From positions 1-64,000 of the forward strand of contig JAUXXH010000016.1 of assembly GCA_030684935.1 (NCBI GenBank): 64,000 nucleotides of DNA, in the 5' to 3' direction. Below are positions 8,677 through 17,487 of this stretch, in pieces; the stretch's first letter is position 1; every line of letters begins with the position of its first letter. Under the pieces are notes generated by a model. That model ran no database searches. It was not told where the DNA came from and saw nothing but the letters and a program-made list of their open reading frames with translations. The translations under genes and the position numbers were made by a program. This DNA comes from Pseudolabrys sp. (GTDB lineage Bacteria; Pseudomonadota; Alphaproteobacteria; Rhizobiales; Xanthobacteraceae).

Positions 8677-8730
8677 TTTTAGCGACTTATTTTACGTGGC
8701 TGCAAGCCGGCCGGCTCAAATGACCACGGG
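8675..8730 (-). promoter_or_regulatory. SAM-II riboswitch
   Basis: On the minus strand the leader reads CGTGG...CCACG (stem P1) around GGCTTGCAGCC, followed by AAGTCGCTAAAAGG. These are the conserved parts of the SAM-II (metA-type) aptamer: the U-rich loop ATTTGAGCC, the TTGCAGCC strand, and the 3' GCTAAAA that forms the pseudoknot. It lies about 70 bases upstream of metZ, a classic target in alphaproteobacteria. It should reduce metZ expression when S-adenosylmethionine is abundant. Confidence 0.93.
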
Positions 8731-8866
8731 ATAAGCCATGTGTAGCGGGGCCTGTGGCTTCCCGTCAAGGCGCCCGTCGGGTTAGATCGCGGCTCACGTC
8801 ACCCTTCAGGCTGGTTCGAAGCGCCGCTTGCGGCCCGGGGGTGATGGGGTAGGGCAGGAGCGTTGC

Positions 8867-9970
8867 GTGCCACTTTCCTTCGCCGTCGACGACAAGGGCA
8901 TTCTGCCCGACCGGATGATCGCGGCGCTGGCCGCGGCCGGCGGGATTCTGCCGGCGACCGACTTCGTGCCCGACCAGATTCAGCCGGCCAGCCTCGACCT
9001 GCGGCTCGGTGACATCGCCTACCGCGTGCGCGCCAGCTTCCTGCCGGGGTCGACCACGGTGGCCCAGCGCATTGACGAACTGAAGCTGCACGAGTTTTCG
9101 CTGACCGACGGCGCGGTGCTGGAAACCGGCTGCGTCTACATCGTGCCGTTGCTGGAAAGCCTGGCGCTGCCCGACGACATTTCCGCTGCGGCCAATCCGA
9201 AAAGCTCGACCGGCCGGCTCGACGTCTTCACCCGCGTCATCGCCGACGAATTGCGCGGCTTCGACCGCGTCGAGGCCGGCTATCACGGGCCGTTGTATAC
9301 CGAGATCAGCCCGCGCACCTTTCCGGTGCTGGTGCGCGAGGGCTCGCGGTTGTCGCAGATCCGCTTCAGGCACGGCTCGGCGCTGCTTGGCGGCGATGCC
9401 TTGCGCGAGCTTCACGCGCGCGAGCGGCTGGTCGATGCCGACGACGCCGATGTCAGCGAAGGCGTCGCGGTCGGCGTCGACCTGTCGGGGCTCGGCCCCG
9501 GCGGTCTGGTCGGCTACCGCGCCAAGCGTCACACCGGGCTGATCGATGTCGAGCGCCGCGCTGGTTATTCGATCCTCGACTTCTGGGAGCCGATGCAGGC
9601 GCGGCCGGACAAGAGCCTGATCCTCGACCCGAACGAGTTCTACATCCTGGCGTCGAAGGAGGCGGTGCAGGTGCCGCCCGACTACGCCGCCGAGATGGTG
9701 CCGTTCGATCCGCTGGTCGGCGAATTCCGCGTTCATTACGCCGGCTTCTTCGATCCGGGCTTCGGCTATGCCGGAGCTGGCGGCACCGGCGCGCGCGCCG
9801 TGCTCGAAGTGCGGTCGCGCGAGGTGCCTTTCATTCTCGAGCACGGGCAGATCGTCGGCCGTCTGGTCTACGAAAAGATGCTGGCCAAGCCCGACCGGCT
9901 GTACGGGCAGGGCATCGGCTCGAACTATCAGGCGCAGAGCCTGAAACTGTCCAAGCACTTCAAGAACTGA
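8867..9970 (+). CDS. 2'-deoxycytidine 5'-triphosphate deaminase, two-domain form
   Basis: 367 aa, about twice the length of a single Dcd. The first half holds the dUTPase/Dcd core (LPDDISAAANPKSSTGRLDVFTRVI, then ADELRGFDRVEAGYHGPLYTEISPRTFPV), and the second half repeats the fold (HYAGFFDPGFGYAG, VPFILEHGQIVGRLVYEKM). The reaction is dCTP to dUTP in thymidylate supply. GTG 8867 is chosen because GCAGGAG lies 6 bases upstream. This duplicated form beside metZ is common in Hyphomicrobiales. The gene is divergent from metZ. Confidence 0.88.
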   Translation: MPLSFAVDDKGILPDRMIAALAAAGGILPATDFVPDQIQPASLDLRLGDIAYRVRASFLPGSTTVAQRIDELKLHEFSLTDGAVLETGCVYIVPLLESLALPDDISAAANPKSSTGRLDVFTRVIADELRGFDRVEAGYHGPLYTEISPRTFPVLVREGSRLSQIRFRHGSALLGGDALRELHARERLVDADDADVSEGVAVGVDLSGLGPGGLVGYRAKRHTGLIDVERRAGYSILDFWEPMQARPDKSLILDPNEFYILASKEAVQVPPDYAAEMVPFDPLVGEFRVHYAGFFDPGFGYAGAGGTGARAVLEVRSREVPFILEHGQIVGRLVYEKMLAKPDRLYGQGIGSNYQAQSLKLSKHFKN

Positions 9971-10147
9971 GCGCGACGTTTCCCGTGCGAACGCGCGCGT
10001 CGTACGTCGTTCGCGTGCAGCCGCGTCAAAGCAGTGTTGCAGCATAGTCAACAGACGCGCGGCGCGTGCGCTGCACGATTGCACGCGCAATCGGGCATGT
10101 TAGAAGTGCCCAACGGCTAACAACAAAATGCCGAATGGGAGAGAAAC

Positions 10148-11131
10148 ATGCAGCACAAATGGGCGTCGATTCTCCATGGCGTTATCGTCGGACTGACCGT
10201 CGCTCTGATGCCGGCCGCGGCGCAGGCGCAAGCCTGGCCGACGGCACAGCCGATCAAGGTCATTGTTCCGTTCACCGCCGGCAGCGGTACCGACCTGGTG
10301 GCGCGCGCCGTATTCGATCAGGTTTCGGTTCAACTCGGCCAAACCATCATCATCGAGAATCGCGGCGGTGCCGGTGGTACGCTCGGCGTCAACGCCGTCG
10401 CCAAGGCCGCACCCGATGGCTACACGCTGCTGGCGCATTCGTCGTCGCACACCGTGTCGGCCGTGACCTTTTCGCAGCTGCCTTACGACGCCGTCAAAGA
10501 CCTGAAGGCGATCATCCCTCTGGCCAATCTGCCGAACGTTCTCGTCGTCGCCACCGCCAAGGGCTACAAGACGGCGAAGGACATGGTGGCGGCCGCCAAA
10601 GCCAAGCCCGGAAGCTTCAACTACGCCACCGCCGGCGCCGGCACCGCGTCGCATTTCAACGCCGAGCGCTTCAAGCAGGCGGCAAAATTCGAGGCGACGC
10701 ATGTACCGTTCAAGGGCGGCCCGGAAGCGTTGCGCGAAGTGCTGTCGGAGCGCTGCGACTTCTATTTCGTGCCGTATCTGCCGGCCAAGGGGCTGGTCGA
10801 AGCCGGACAGCTCCAGGTGCTGGCGGTCAGTTCGTCGCAACGGGCCAGCGCCCTGCCGAATGTTCCGACCACCGTGGAGGCAGGATTCCCGGATTCCGAA
10901 TTCAACTTCTGGGTCGGTGCGCTGGCACCGAGCCAGACGCCCGCGCCGATTCTGGACCGGCTGCACGCAGAAATCAGCAAGGCGCTGGCCAATCCTGATG
11001 TCCGCGAAAAGCTGGCGCGGCTCGGCGCCGACCCGATGCCAATGTCGGCGGCCGATTTCGAGGCGCTGATCGTCAAGGAAATCGCTCAGAACAGAGACCT
11101 GGTGAAGGCCGCCGGCATCAAGGTGAACTAG
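10148..11131 (+). CDS. Bug/TctC-type periplasmic solute-binding protein
   Basis: 327 aa with a signal peptide ending at AQAQA. The start of the mature protein (WPTAQPIKVIVPFTAGSGTDLVARA) and IIENRGGAGGTLGVNAVAKAAPDGYTLL are hallmarks of the Bug family, the binding proteins of tripartite tricarboxylate transporters. Ligands are usually carboxylates or aromatic acids; the ligand here is unknown. No TctA/TctB membrane genes lie next to it, which is usual for orphan Bug proteins. It precedes a class III dioxygenase pair, so an aromatic or derived acid is a reasonable guess. Confidence 0.87.
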   Translation: MQHKWASILHGVIVGLTVALMPAAAQAQAWPTAQPIKVIVPFTAGSGTDLVARAVFDQVSVQLGQTIIIENRGGAGGTLGVNAVAKAAPDGYTLLAHSSSHTVSAVTFSQLPYDAVKDLKAIIPLANLPNVLVVATAKGYKTAKDMVAAAKAKPGSFNYATAGAGTASHFNAERFKQAAKFEATHVPFKGGPEALREVLSERCDFYFVPYLPAKGLVEAGQLQVLAVSSSQRASALPNVPTTVEAGFPDSEFNFWVGALAPSQTPAPILDRLHAEISKALANPDVREKLARLGADPMPMSAADFEALIVKEIAQNRDLVKAAGIKVN

Positions 11132-11169
11132 GCGCGCAGCGCGAGAGAGTTAAGAGAAGGAGTGCCGAC

Positions 11170-12000
11170 TTGGCGAAAATCGTCGCGGCGTATGGTTTGC
11201 CGCATACGCCGTTCTTTCCGTCCCGCGTTGAGGAGGAGGGCCCGCAATCGCCGACCGGACTGATGTTCGGCCAGGCGCGCGATTCGCTTGCCGCCGCCCG
11301 GCCGGACGTCATTCTGATCTTCGATACCGACCACTACAATACGTTCTTCTTCGACAACTTCCCGATCCTCGCCATCGGCATCGACGACAAATTTGTCGGC
11401 CCGGTCGATGAGCCGCGTGGCGGCATGACGGTCTACACCGTGCCGTCGGCGCCAAAGCTCGCCGACTATCTGCACCAGCACACCGTGCGCGCCGGTTACG
11501 ATGTGGCGTCGCTGCGCGAGTTCGTCACCGATCACTCCGTCATGGTGCCGCTGCACTTCGTCAATCCGGATATGCGCATTCCGGTGATCCCGGTGTTCAT
11601 CAGCGGCCACGTGCCGCCATTGCCGCCGGCGCAACGGTGTTTCGACTTCGGCCGCGCGATCCGCACGGCGCTTGAGGCCTGGCCGGAGAACCTGCGCGTC
11701 GCCATCATCGGCACCGGCAGCTTCTCGCTCGAAGTCTTCGGCCCGCGCATCGACCCCGGCAAGACCGACGGCGTGCCCGATCCGGACTGGGTGCACGAGG
11801 TGTGCCGCTATATCGAAGCCGGCGACACCGAGGGCCTGATCGCCGCTGCCGTCGAAGACCGCATGCACGCGGCCGGCAATGTCGGCGGCGAATTGCTCAA
11901 CTGGATTGCCATGTTCGCCTTCACCGATAACCGAAAGCCTGACTTCCTGATCAAGCAGATGGAAAACGGCCATGCCTATGCCGGCTGGCGCTGGGAGTAA
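11170..12000 (+). CDS. Class III extradiol dioxygenase, LigB-like catalytic subunit
   Basis: 276 aa from a TTG start with GAAGGAG upstream. It belongs to the LigB superfamily of non-haem Fe(II) ring-cleaving enzymes. Metal-ligand candidates are the His in GLPHTPFFPS and the His in FDTDHYNTFFFDN, with a conserved Glu near the C-terminus (NVGGELLNW). The usual GTGG-x-SH motif with the catalytic His reads GTGSFSLEVFG, with Leu at the His position. Substrate and activity are therefore uncertain. The LigA-like small subunit follows after 3 bases. Confidence 0.78.
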   Translation: MAKIVAAYGLPHTPFFPSRVEEEGPQSPTGLMFGQARDSLAAARPDVILIFDTDHYNTFFFDNFPILAIGIDDKFVGPVDEPRGGMTVYTVPSAPKLADYLHQHTVRAGYDVASLREFVTDHSVMVPLHFVNPDMRIPVIPVFISGHVPPLPPAQRCFDFGRAIRTALEAWPENLRVAIIGTGSFSLEVFGPRIDPGKTDGVPDPDWVHEVCRYIEAGDTEGLIAAAVEDRMHAAGNVGGELLNWIAMFAFTDNRKPDFLIKQMENGHAYAGWRWE

Positions 12001-12003
12001 GCC

Positions 12004-12267
12004 ATGTCGGTGAATGCGCTCAACAGGCTGTGCCGGGAAGTGCTGCGCGATCATGCCTTCCGCGCGGCGATGAAGGACAATCCCGAGGCCGCCATTGCCG
12101 CCTACGATCTGACACCGGAAGAGCGGCGGGCCTTGCTCGACGGCGATGTCGTCACGCTGCATGCCATGGGGGTCAATGACTTCCTGATGGGCTATCTCGC
12201 CCGTTTCGGCTCCTGCGGGCTAAGCGTGCTGTTGTTCAACGAGCGGATACGCTCGGTCCCGCACTGA
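12004..12267 (+). CDS. LigA-like small (alpha) subunit of extradiol dioxygenase
   Basis: 87 aa, all alpha-helical in appearance. The pattern LNRLCREVLRDHAFRAAMKDNPEAAIAAYDLTPEERRALLDGDVVTLHAMGVNDFLM matches the LigA subunit fold seen in protocatechuate 4,5-dioxygenase and related two-part enzymes. In that family it closes over the active site of LigB. It starts 3 bases after the LigB-like gene, consistent with a stoichiometric partner. Confidence 0.8.
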   Translation: MSVNALNRLCREVLRDHAFRAAMKDNPEAAIAAYDLTPEERRALLDGDVVTLHAMGVNDFLMGYLARFGSCGLSVLLFNERIRSVPH

Positions 12268-12315
12268 GGTCGCCGCTGGATATGCCGGTGCTTTGGCGGT
12301 AAGCTAGGCCTGCGC

Positions 12316-12389
12316 GCGGGCGTAGTTCAATGGTAGAACGGCAGCTTCCCAAGCTGCATACGAGGGTTCGATTCCCTTCGCCCGCTCCA
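12316..12389 (+). tRNA. tRNA-Gly (anticodon CCC)
   Basis: A 74-nt cloverleaf with CCA encoded. The acceptor stem GCGGGCG pairs with CGCCCGC, the anticodon arm is GCAGC-TTCCCAA-GCTGC, and the T-loop is TTCGATT. It reads GGG codons, plausible in a genome this GC rich. The flank from 12390 to 12628 shows no convincing gene or terminator. Confidence 0.95.
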
Positions 12390-12628
12390 ACAACTTTAAG
12401 GATACGATCGGCGTGGATGTGCTCAGCCCTCGGCTGACTCATTCATTGCGCTCGCCGTAAAGTGGCAGCGCGCAGCGGTTAAAGGCTGAAATCACTTTCC
12501 ATCCTCGCGAAACGGGTTATTAGATGCGGCCATCAGCCGCCGACCAGCGACGGCGACGCCCAACCGGACCGAGCGCACATTCGATGCGCTCCCGATAATC
12601 GGTCCGGACCCACGTGGAGGATAAAATC

Positions 12629-13828
12629 ATGGTTCGCGCGACGCTCAAACACAGCCTGATTCTGGCCGGCATGCTGGCCATCTCGACCGCGCCTTCGTCG
12701 GTTCGCGCCGACGACGAATCCCTCGAGTCGCTCATGAAGAGCACCAGCGTTGCGCAGGACTGGGCCAATGGAAAGCTGGCCGATTACAATGCGCCGCCGG
12801 TCACCTATACCGGAGCGCCGATCACGATCCGCCTCACCAATCACCAGCCGGAGGTGAGCGCGCAGGTCAAGTTCCTGAAACAGTCCTTCGCCGTTCTCGA
12901 AAAGATGTCGAACGGGAAGCTCAAGGTTGAGGCGCGCTGGAACGGCACCGTTCACAAGGTGTCGGAGGGCTTCGACGCCAACCGCTCCGGTCTCACCGAT
13001 ATGGCCGCCTGCTTTACCTTCCTCAACACCGCCAGCTTCCCGCTGACCGAGGCACTGTCGCTGCCGGGCCTGTTTCCGAACGAGGCGGTGATGTCGCTGG
13101 TTGCGGAAAAGCTGGCGGAAAAGTATTTCCGTGCGGAGTTCGAGAAGCAGGGCGTCTATCTCAACGGCATCACCGGCAGCACGCGCTTCAACCTGTTTTC
13201 GAACAAGCCGATCAAGACCCTGGAAGACCTCAAGGGCCTCAAGGTTCGCTCAGGCACCGGGATCAGCCAGCGCGCATTCGAATCGCTGGGCGCCGTTCCG
13301 GTCAACATGAGCTCGGCCGACTTCTTCTCGGCGCTGCAGCGCGGCCTGCTCGACGCCGTGTTCACCTCAGATACGGCGGCGAGGACGTTTCGCATCAACG
13401 AGGCCGCCAAGCAGCACACCGACACCCGCATCAACAACCTGCCGCTCGAGTGGTGCATGAACCGGCGTACCTACGACGCCCTGCCGGCCGATCTGCAAAA
13501 GGTGTTCTACGTGTGGTCGCGCCAGAACCATCAGGCGGACACGCAGGTCGCGTTCATGCTGTCGTCGGCGCAGGCGCGCGACCAGTTCAAGAAAGAGGGC
13601 ATTGTCTTCAACGAGATCGCCCCCGATGAATGGAAGCGTTGGGAAGCCCGGTTCGAGCCGGTGCTCGAAGACTACATCAAGACCAACGAGGCCAAGGGCC
13701 TTCCCGCCCGCCAGCTCGTCGCCGACATCCGCGAACTGGTAAAGAAGTACGGCAAGATGAGCATGAACGAACTGATGATGGAAACCATCAAGAACCCGGT
13801 CATGGGCGTGTCGCCGCTTCGCAAGTAA
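12629..13828 (+). CDS. TRAP transporter solute-binding protein (DctP family)
   Basis: 399 aa with a signal peptide ending near SVRADDE. The DctP fold is recognisable by LTNHQPEVSAQVKFLKQSFAVLEKMSNGKLKVEA and GSTRFNLFSNKPIKTLEDLKGLKVRSGTG, where the conserved Arg that binds a ligand carboxylate is expected. ATG 12629 is preferred to GTG 12614 because GGAGG sits 8 bases before it. It is the periplasmic component for the two permeases that follow. Ligand unknown, most likely a carboxylate. Confidence 0.9.
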   Translation: MVRATLKHSLILAGMLAISTAPSSVRADDESLESLMKSTSVAQDWANGKLADYNAPPVTYTGAPITIRLTNHQPEVSAQVKFLKQSFAVLEKMSNGKLKVEARWNGTVHKVSEGFDANRSGLTDMAACFTFLNTASFPLTEALSLPGLFPNEAVMSLVAEKLAEKYFRAEFEKQGVYLNGITGSTRFNLFSNKPIKTLEDLKGLKVRSGTGISQRAFESLGAVPVNMSSADFFSALQRGLLDAVFTSDTAARTFRINEAAKQHTDTRINNLPLEWCMNRRTYDALPADLQKVFYVWSRQNHQADTQVAFMLSSAQARDQFKKEGIVFNEIAPDEWKRWEARFEPVLEDYIKTNEAKGLPARQLVADIRELVKKYGKMSMNELMMETIKNPVMGVSPLRK

Positions 13829-13834
13829 CAAGGA

Positions 13835-13863
13835 GGCGCGGCCGGGCTTGGCCCGGTCGCGCC
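13835..13863 (+). terminator. Hairpin between TRAP binding protein and permease genes
   Basis: The arms GGCGCGGCCGGGC and GCCCGGTCGCGCC pair over 13 positions (one G-T) with a TTG loop. There is no T-tract, so this is more likely an mRNA-stabilising or expression-tuning hairpin than a full terminator. Such hairpins are common after binding-protein genes that need higher expression than their permeases. Confidence 0.6.
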
Positions 13864-13884
13864 TTCCAGCCCGGAAAACCCGCC

Positions 13885-14400
13885 TTGACCAAGATCGTCG
13901 GAACCATCGCGCACGTGCTTGACACCTTCGGCAGCCTGGTGGTGTTGCCGCTGCTGACGCTGCTCGTCACCGCCGATGTCGTGCTGCGCTATGTGTTTCT
14001 GAAGCCGCTGTCCTGGGGCCTCGAGGTGTCGTCGCACCTGCTGCTGGTGTTCTTCCTGCTCGGCCTGGCGCAATCGTTTCGCGCCGGCGACCACATCAGC
14101 ATGGAGCTGGTGGCCGCGCAGATCCCGCGGCGAGGACGCCGCGTCATTGCCCTGGTCCAGGCGGCGCTGGTGGTGCTGATCTTCTATTTCATCCTGGCGA
14201 AGACCATTGAGGAAATTCCGTTCCTATATTCGCTGCCGCAACTGTCACCGGAGCTGAATTGGCCTGTCTGGCCGGTCTACGCCTTCATCGCCTTCATCTC
14301 GGCGCTGGTCATTCTCTACGTCGTCGGCGCCGCCATCGCGATCGTGCGTGGTGAGCGCGACACCATCGAAGAGATCGAGGGCGTGGGAGAAAAGCATTGA
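13885..14400 (+). CDS. TRAP transporter small permease (DctQ family)
   Basis: 171 aa with four predicted membrane helices, the DctQ layout. The pattern ADVVLRYVFLKPLSWGLEVSSHLLLVFFLLGLAQSFRAGDHISMELV is typical. No ATG fits; TTG 13885 is chosen because it directly precedes the conserved region and follows the upstream hairpin. The start is the weakest part of this call. The stop overlaps the start of the large permease (TTGA). Confidence 0.82.
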   Translation: MTKIVGTIAHVLDTFGSLVVLPLLTLLVTADVVLRYVFLKPLSWGLEVSSHLLLVFFLLGLAQSFRAGDHISMELVAAQIPRRGRRVIALVQAALVVLIFYFILAKTIEEIPFLYSLPQLSPELNWPVWPVYAFIAFISALVILYVVGAAIAIVRGERDTIEEIEGVGEKH

Positions 14401-15701
14401 CCCCGACCCTGATCGGTATCGTCGCCCTCGGCGGTCTGCTTGGGCTGATTGCGCTGGGCATTCCGATCGCCATCGCCTTGCTGGCGGTAGGCGCCATCGG
14501 CCTCGTCGTCATGGGCGGGCCGATCTTCGCCGAGACGCAGCTTCTGCTGAACATCATCGACCAGGGCACCAATTTCGCGTTCATCGCGATCCCGCTGTAT
14601 CTGTTGATGGGCCAGATCGTGTTTCAGACCGGTCTCGCTACCGATATGTACGACTGCATCTACAAGTGGGTCGGCCGGTTGCCGGGCGGCCTGGCCATCG
14701 CCTCGGTGGTGGCGTCGGCCGGGTTCGGCGCCGTCTCCGGCGGCAGCGCCACGTCGGTCGCGACCATCGGCCCGATGTGCATGCCGGAGATGCGCCGGTT
14801 CAAATATGACGGCGGCCTCGGTGCGGGGTCGATCGCCTCGGCCGGCACGCTCGGCATTCTGATCCCGCCCAGCATCTTCATGGTGGCTTACGGTCTGTGG
14901 ACCGAGACCTCCATCGGTTCGCTGTTCCTGGCCGGCATCGTTCCCGGCCTGATCATGACGGTCGCGTTTTCCGTGCTGATCCTGGTCCGATGCACGCTGA
15001 ACCCGGCGCTGGGACCGATCGGCGAAAGCTTCCCGCTCGGCGCCAAAATGCGTTCGCTGGGGAAGCTGCTGCCGATCGTCGCCATCTTCCTGCTGATCAT
15101 CGGCGGCATCTATGGCGGTGTGTTCGATCCGACCGAAGCCGCCGCCATCGGCGTGGTCGGCGTGCTCATGGTCGCCGCGGTGATGGGCCGGCTGAACTGG
15201 CCGGCGCTGAAGCGGGCGCTGCTGGGCACGACCCGCACCAGCCTGATGATCTTTCTGATTGTGTTTGGCGGGCACGTGATCGCCCGGTTCCTGGTGCTGA
15301 CCGAGGTGACGTCCAATCTGGTCAATGCCATCACTGCCTACAATCTTTCGTCGACGGTCCTCATCCTCTGCTTCACGGTGATGTACATCGTGCTCGGCAT
15401 GGTGCTCGATATCTGGGCCATGCTGATCCTGACCATTCCTTTCGTGTTTCCGGTCATTGTCGCGCACGGCATCGATGCGGTGTGGTTCGGCATCTACATC
15501 ATCATCATGTGCGAGCTGGCGGCGATCACGCCGCCGGTCGGCCTCAACGTCTACATCATGGCGCGCGTCGCGCCCGAGGTGCCGATCAACAAGATCTTCC
15601 GCGGTGTGCTGCCGTTTTTCCTGACCGCGCTGGCGGTGCTGGCGCTGCTGACCGCTTTCCCGGGTATCGTGACGTGGTTGCCCCAGCAGGCGATGCGTTA
15701 A
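14397..15701 (+). CDS. TRAP transporter large permease (DctM family)
   Basis: 434 aa, very hydrophobic, with about twelve helices. It is the sodium-coupled transport subunit. Family segments include GFGAVSGGSATSVATIGPMCMPEM and GTLGILIPPSIFMVAYG early and AITPPVGLNVYIMARVAPEVP near the C-terminus. It starts at TTG 14397 within the stop of the small permease. With the binding protein and small permease it forms a complete uptake system, followed 18 bases later by a CocE-type hydrolase that may act on the imported compound or its precursor. Confidence 0.92.
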   Translation: MTPTLIGIVALGGLLGLIALGIPIAIALLAVGAIGLVVMGGPIFAETQLLLNIIDQGTNFAFIAIPLYLLMGQIVFQTGLATDMYDCIYKWVGRLPGGLAIASVVASAGFGAVSGGSATSVATIGPMCMPEMRRFKYDGGLGAGSIASAGTLGILIPPSIFMVAYGLWTETSIGSLFLAGIVPGLIMTVAFSVLILVRCTLNPALGPIGESFPLGAKMRSLGKLLPIVAIFLLIIGGIYGGVFDPTEAAAIGVVGVLMVAAVMGRLNWPALKRALLGTTRTSLMIFLIVFGGHVIARFLVLTEVTSNLVNAITAYNLSSTVLILCFTVMYIVLGMVLDIWAMLILTIPFVFPVIVAHGIDAVWFGIYIIIMCELAAITPPVGLNVYIMARVAPEVPINKIFRGVLPFFLTALAVLALLTAFPGIVTWLPQQAMR

Positions 15702-15719
15702 TCAAAGTGAGGTCGTCCT

Positions 15720-17414
15720 GTGAGTAATGGTCCGTATACGCTGCGCGTGGAGAAAGACGTCCCGATCGAGATGAATGACGGCATCGTGCTGCGCGCGAAT
15801 GTCTACCGCCCGGCCGAAGAGGGCCGGTTTCCGGTCATCATGGCGCACGGCGTCTACGGCAAGGACGCGCACTTCGCGGACGCCTTCAAGCCGCAGTGGG
15901 ACACGCTGCTCAAGATTTATCCTGACCTTTGCCGCAACGGCTCGACCGGAAAGTATCTGCGCTGGGAGATCGTCGATCCCGAACGCTATGTCCCCGATGG
16001 GTTCATCGTCATCCAGGTCGACGCACGCGGCACCGGCAAGTCGCCGGGCTATCTCGACCCGCGCTCGCCCCGCGAATTGCAGGACTATTACGAGTGCATC
16101 GAATGGGCCGGCACCCAGCCGTGGTCGAACGGCAAGGTCGGCCTCTGCGGCATCTCCTATTTCGCCTTCACGCAATGGGGCGTTGCGGCGCTGCGGCCGC
16201 CGCATCTTGCCGCCATCTGCCCGTGGGAAGGTTTCGTCGACTATTACCGCGACTCGACGCACCAGGGCGGCATCCTGTCGAACGTCTTCACCGGCGCCTG
16301 GTGGCCGCGCCAGGTGCTGGTCAATCAGTATGGCAACGCCAACACCACGCACCGCGACCGCGAGACCGGGGAGCGCACCACCGGCGGTCCGGCGCTGAGC
16401 GAGGATATCCTGCGCGGCAACCGCGCCGATTACCCAGGCGACCTGGTGCGCCATCCGCTGGACGACGCCTGGTACGCCGAGCGCACGCCGGATTTGTCGC
16501 GCATCGACGTGCCGGTCCTGTCGGCCGGCAACTGGGGCGGTCCGGGCCTGCATCTGCGCGGCAATGTCGAAGGCTATCTCGGCGCCGGCTCGAAGCAGAA
16601 GTGGCTGTCCATGCATGACGGCACCCATTTCGAGAGCTTCTACCTCCCTGAATACGTGGCGATGCAGAAGCGGTTCTTCGGCCACTTCCTCAAGGACGAG
16701 GACAATGGCTGGGACAAGGAAGTCCCGGTGCAGGTTTCGGTTCGCCGTCCGGACGGTCCGTCGTCGCGGCGCATGGAGCGGGAATTCCCGCTCGCCCGCA
16801 CGCAGTATACCAAGTTCTATCTCGATGCCGCCGACACCAGCATCGGCAGTGCCAATCCCGGCAAGCCCGCCAGTGTCCGCTATGAGGCGTTGGGGTCGGG
16901 AATCAGTTTTTCGACGGCGCCGTTCACGGAAGAGACCGAAATCTGCGGCTTCATTACGCTGCGGCTCTGCGTGTCGTCGTCGACCACCGACATGGACATT
17001 TTCGCCGCGTTGCGTGTATTCGGCCCCGACGGCAAGGAAGTCACCTTTGTTGGCGCGCATGAACAGACGGTCATGGCCAAGGGCTGGCTGCGCGCCTCGC
17101 ACCGCAAGCTCGATCCGGCGCGGTCGCTGCCGTACCGCGTTTTCCATGCCCACGACGAGATCCAGAAGCTGGTGCCGGGCGAGATCTACGACGTCGACGT
17201 TGAAATCTGGCCGTCCAGCATGGTGTTCCCCGCAGGCTACCGGCTGGTCCTGACCCTGCAGGGGCGCGATTTCGAGTTTCCGGACGTCCCGGGCCGGATG
17301 CTGCACAATCACCCGGACGATCGTACCGCTACCGAATTCGGCGGCGTCAACACCGTCACCACTGGCGGCGAACGGGCATCCTATCTGCTGCTGCCGGTGA
17401 TCCCGAAAGCCTAG
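15720..17414 (+). CDS. CocE/NonD family serine hydrolase
   Basis: 564 aa. An alpha/beta-hydrolase domain with nucleophile Ser146 in GISYFAFTQWG is followed by the jelly-roll C-terminal domain seen in X-Pro dipeptidyl peptidases and cocaine esterase. The N-terminal signature VPIEMNDGIVLRANVYRP is also typical, and no signal peptide is visible. The GTG start is supported by AGTGAGG upstream. It hydrolyses an ester or amide; the substrate is not predictable. Immediate linkage to a TRAP transporter suggests a catabolic role. A paralogue lies at 35647-37332. Confidence 0.86.
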   Translation: MSNGPYTLRVEKDVPIEMNDGIVLRANVYRPAEEGRFPVIMAHGVYGKDAHFADAFKPQWDTLLKIYPDLCRNGSTGKYLRWEIVDPERYVPDGFIVIQVDARGTGKSPGYLDPRSPRELQDYYECIEWAGTQPWSNGKVGLCGISYFAFTQWGVAALRPPHLAAICPWEGFVDYYRDSTHQGGILSNVFTGAWWPRQVLVNQYGNANTTHRDRETGERTTGGPALSEDILRGNRADYPGDLVRHPLDDAWYAERTPDLSRIDVPVLSAGNWGGPGLHLRGNVEGYLGAGSKQKWLSMHDGTHFESFYLPEYVAMQKRFFGHFLKDEDNGWDKEVPVQVSVRRPDGPSSRRMEREFPLARTQYTKFYLDAADTSIGSANPGKPASVRYEALGSGISFSTAPFTEETEICGFITLRLCVSSSTTDMDIFAALRVFGPDGKEVTFVGAHEQTVMAKGWLRASHRKLDPARSLPYRVFHAHDEIQKLVPGEIYDVDVEIWPSSMVFPAGYRLVLTLQGRDFEFPDVPGRMLHNHPDDRTATEFGGVNTVTTGGERASYLLLPVIPKA

Positions 17415-17487
17415 CTGGCGCGCTTCGGCTGGAATGGCTCTTGCATGCCTTCGGTCGATACGTCCGGGGACACTGCTTTTGGTCGAA

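Noticed and set aside
12236..12442. A 68-codon minus-strand frame over tRNA-Gly
   Set aside because: It runs antisense through the tRNA; no homology is apparent.
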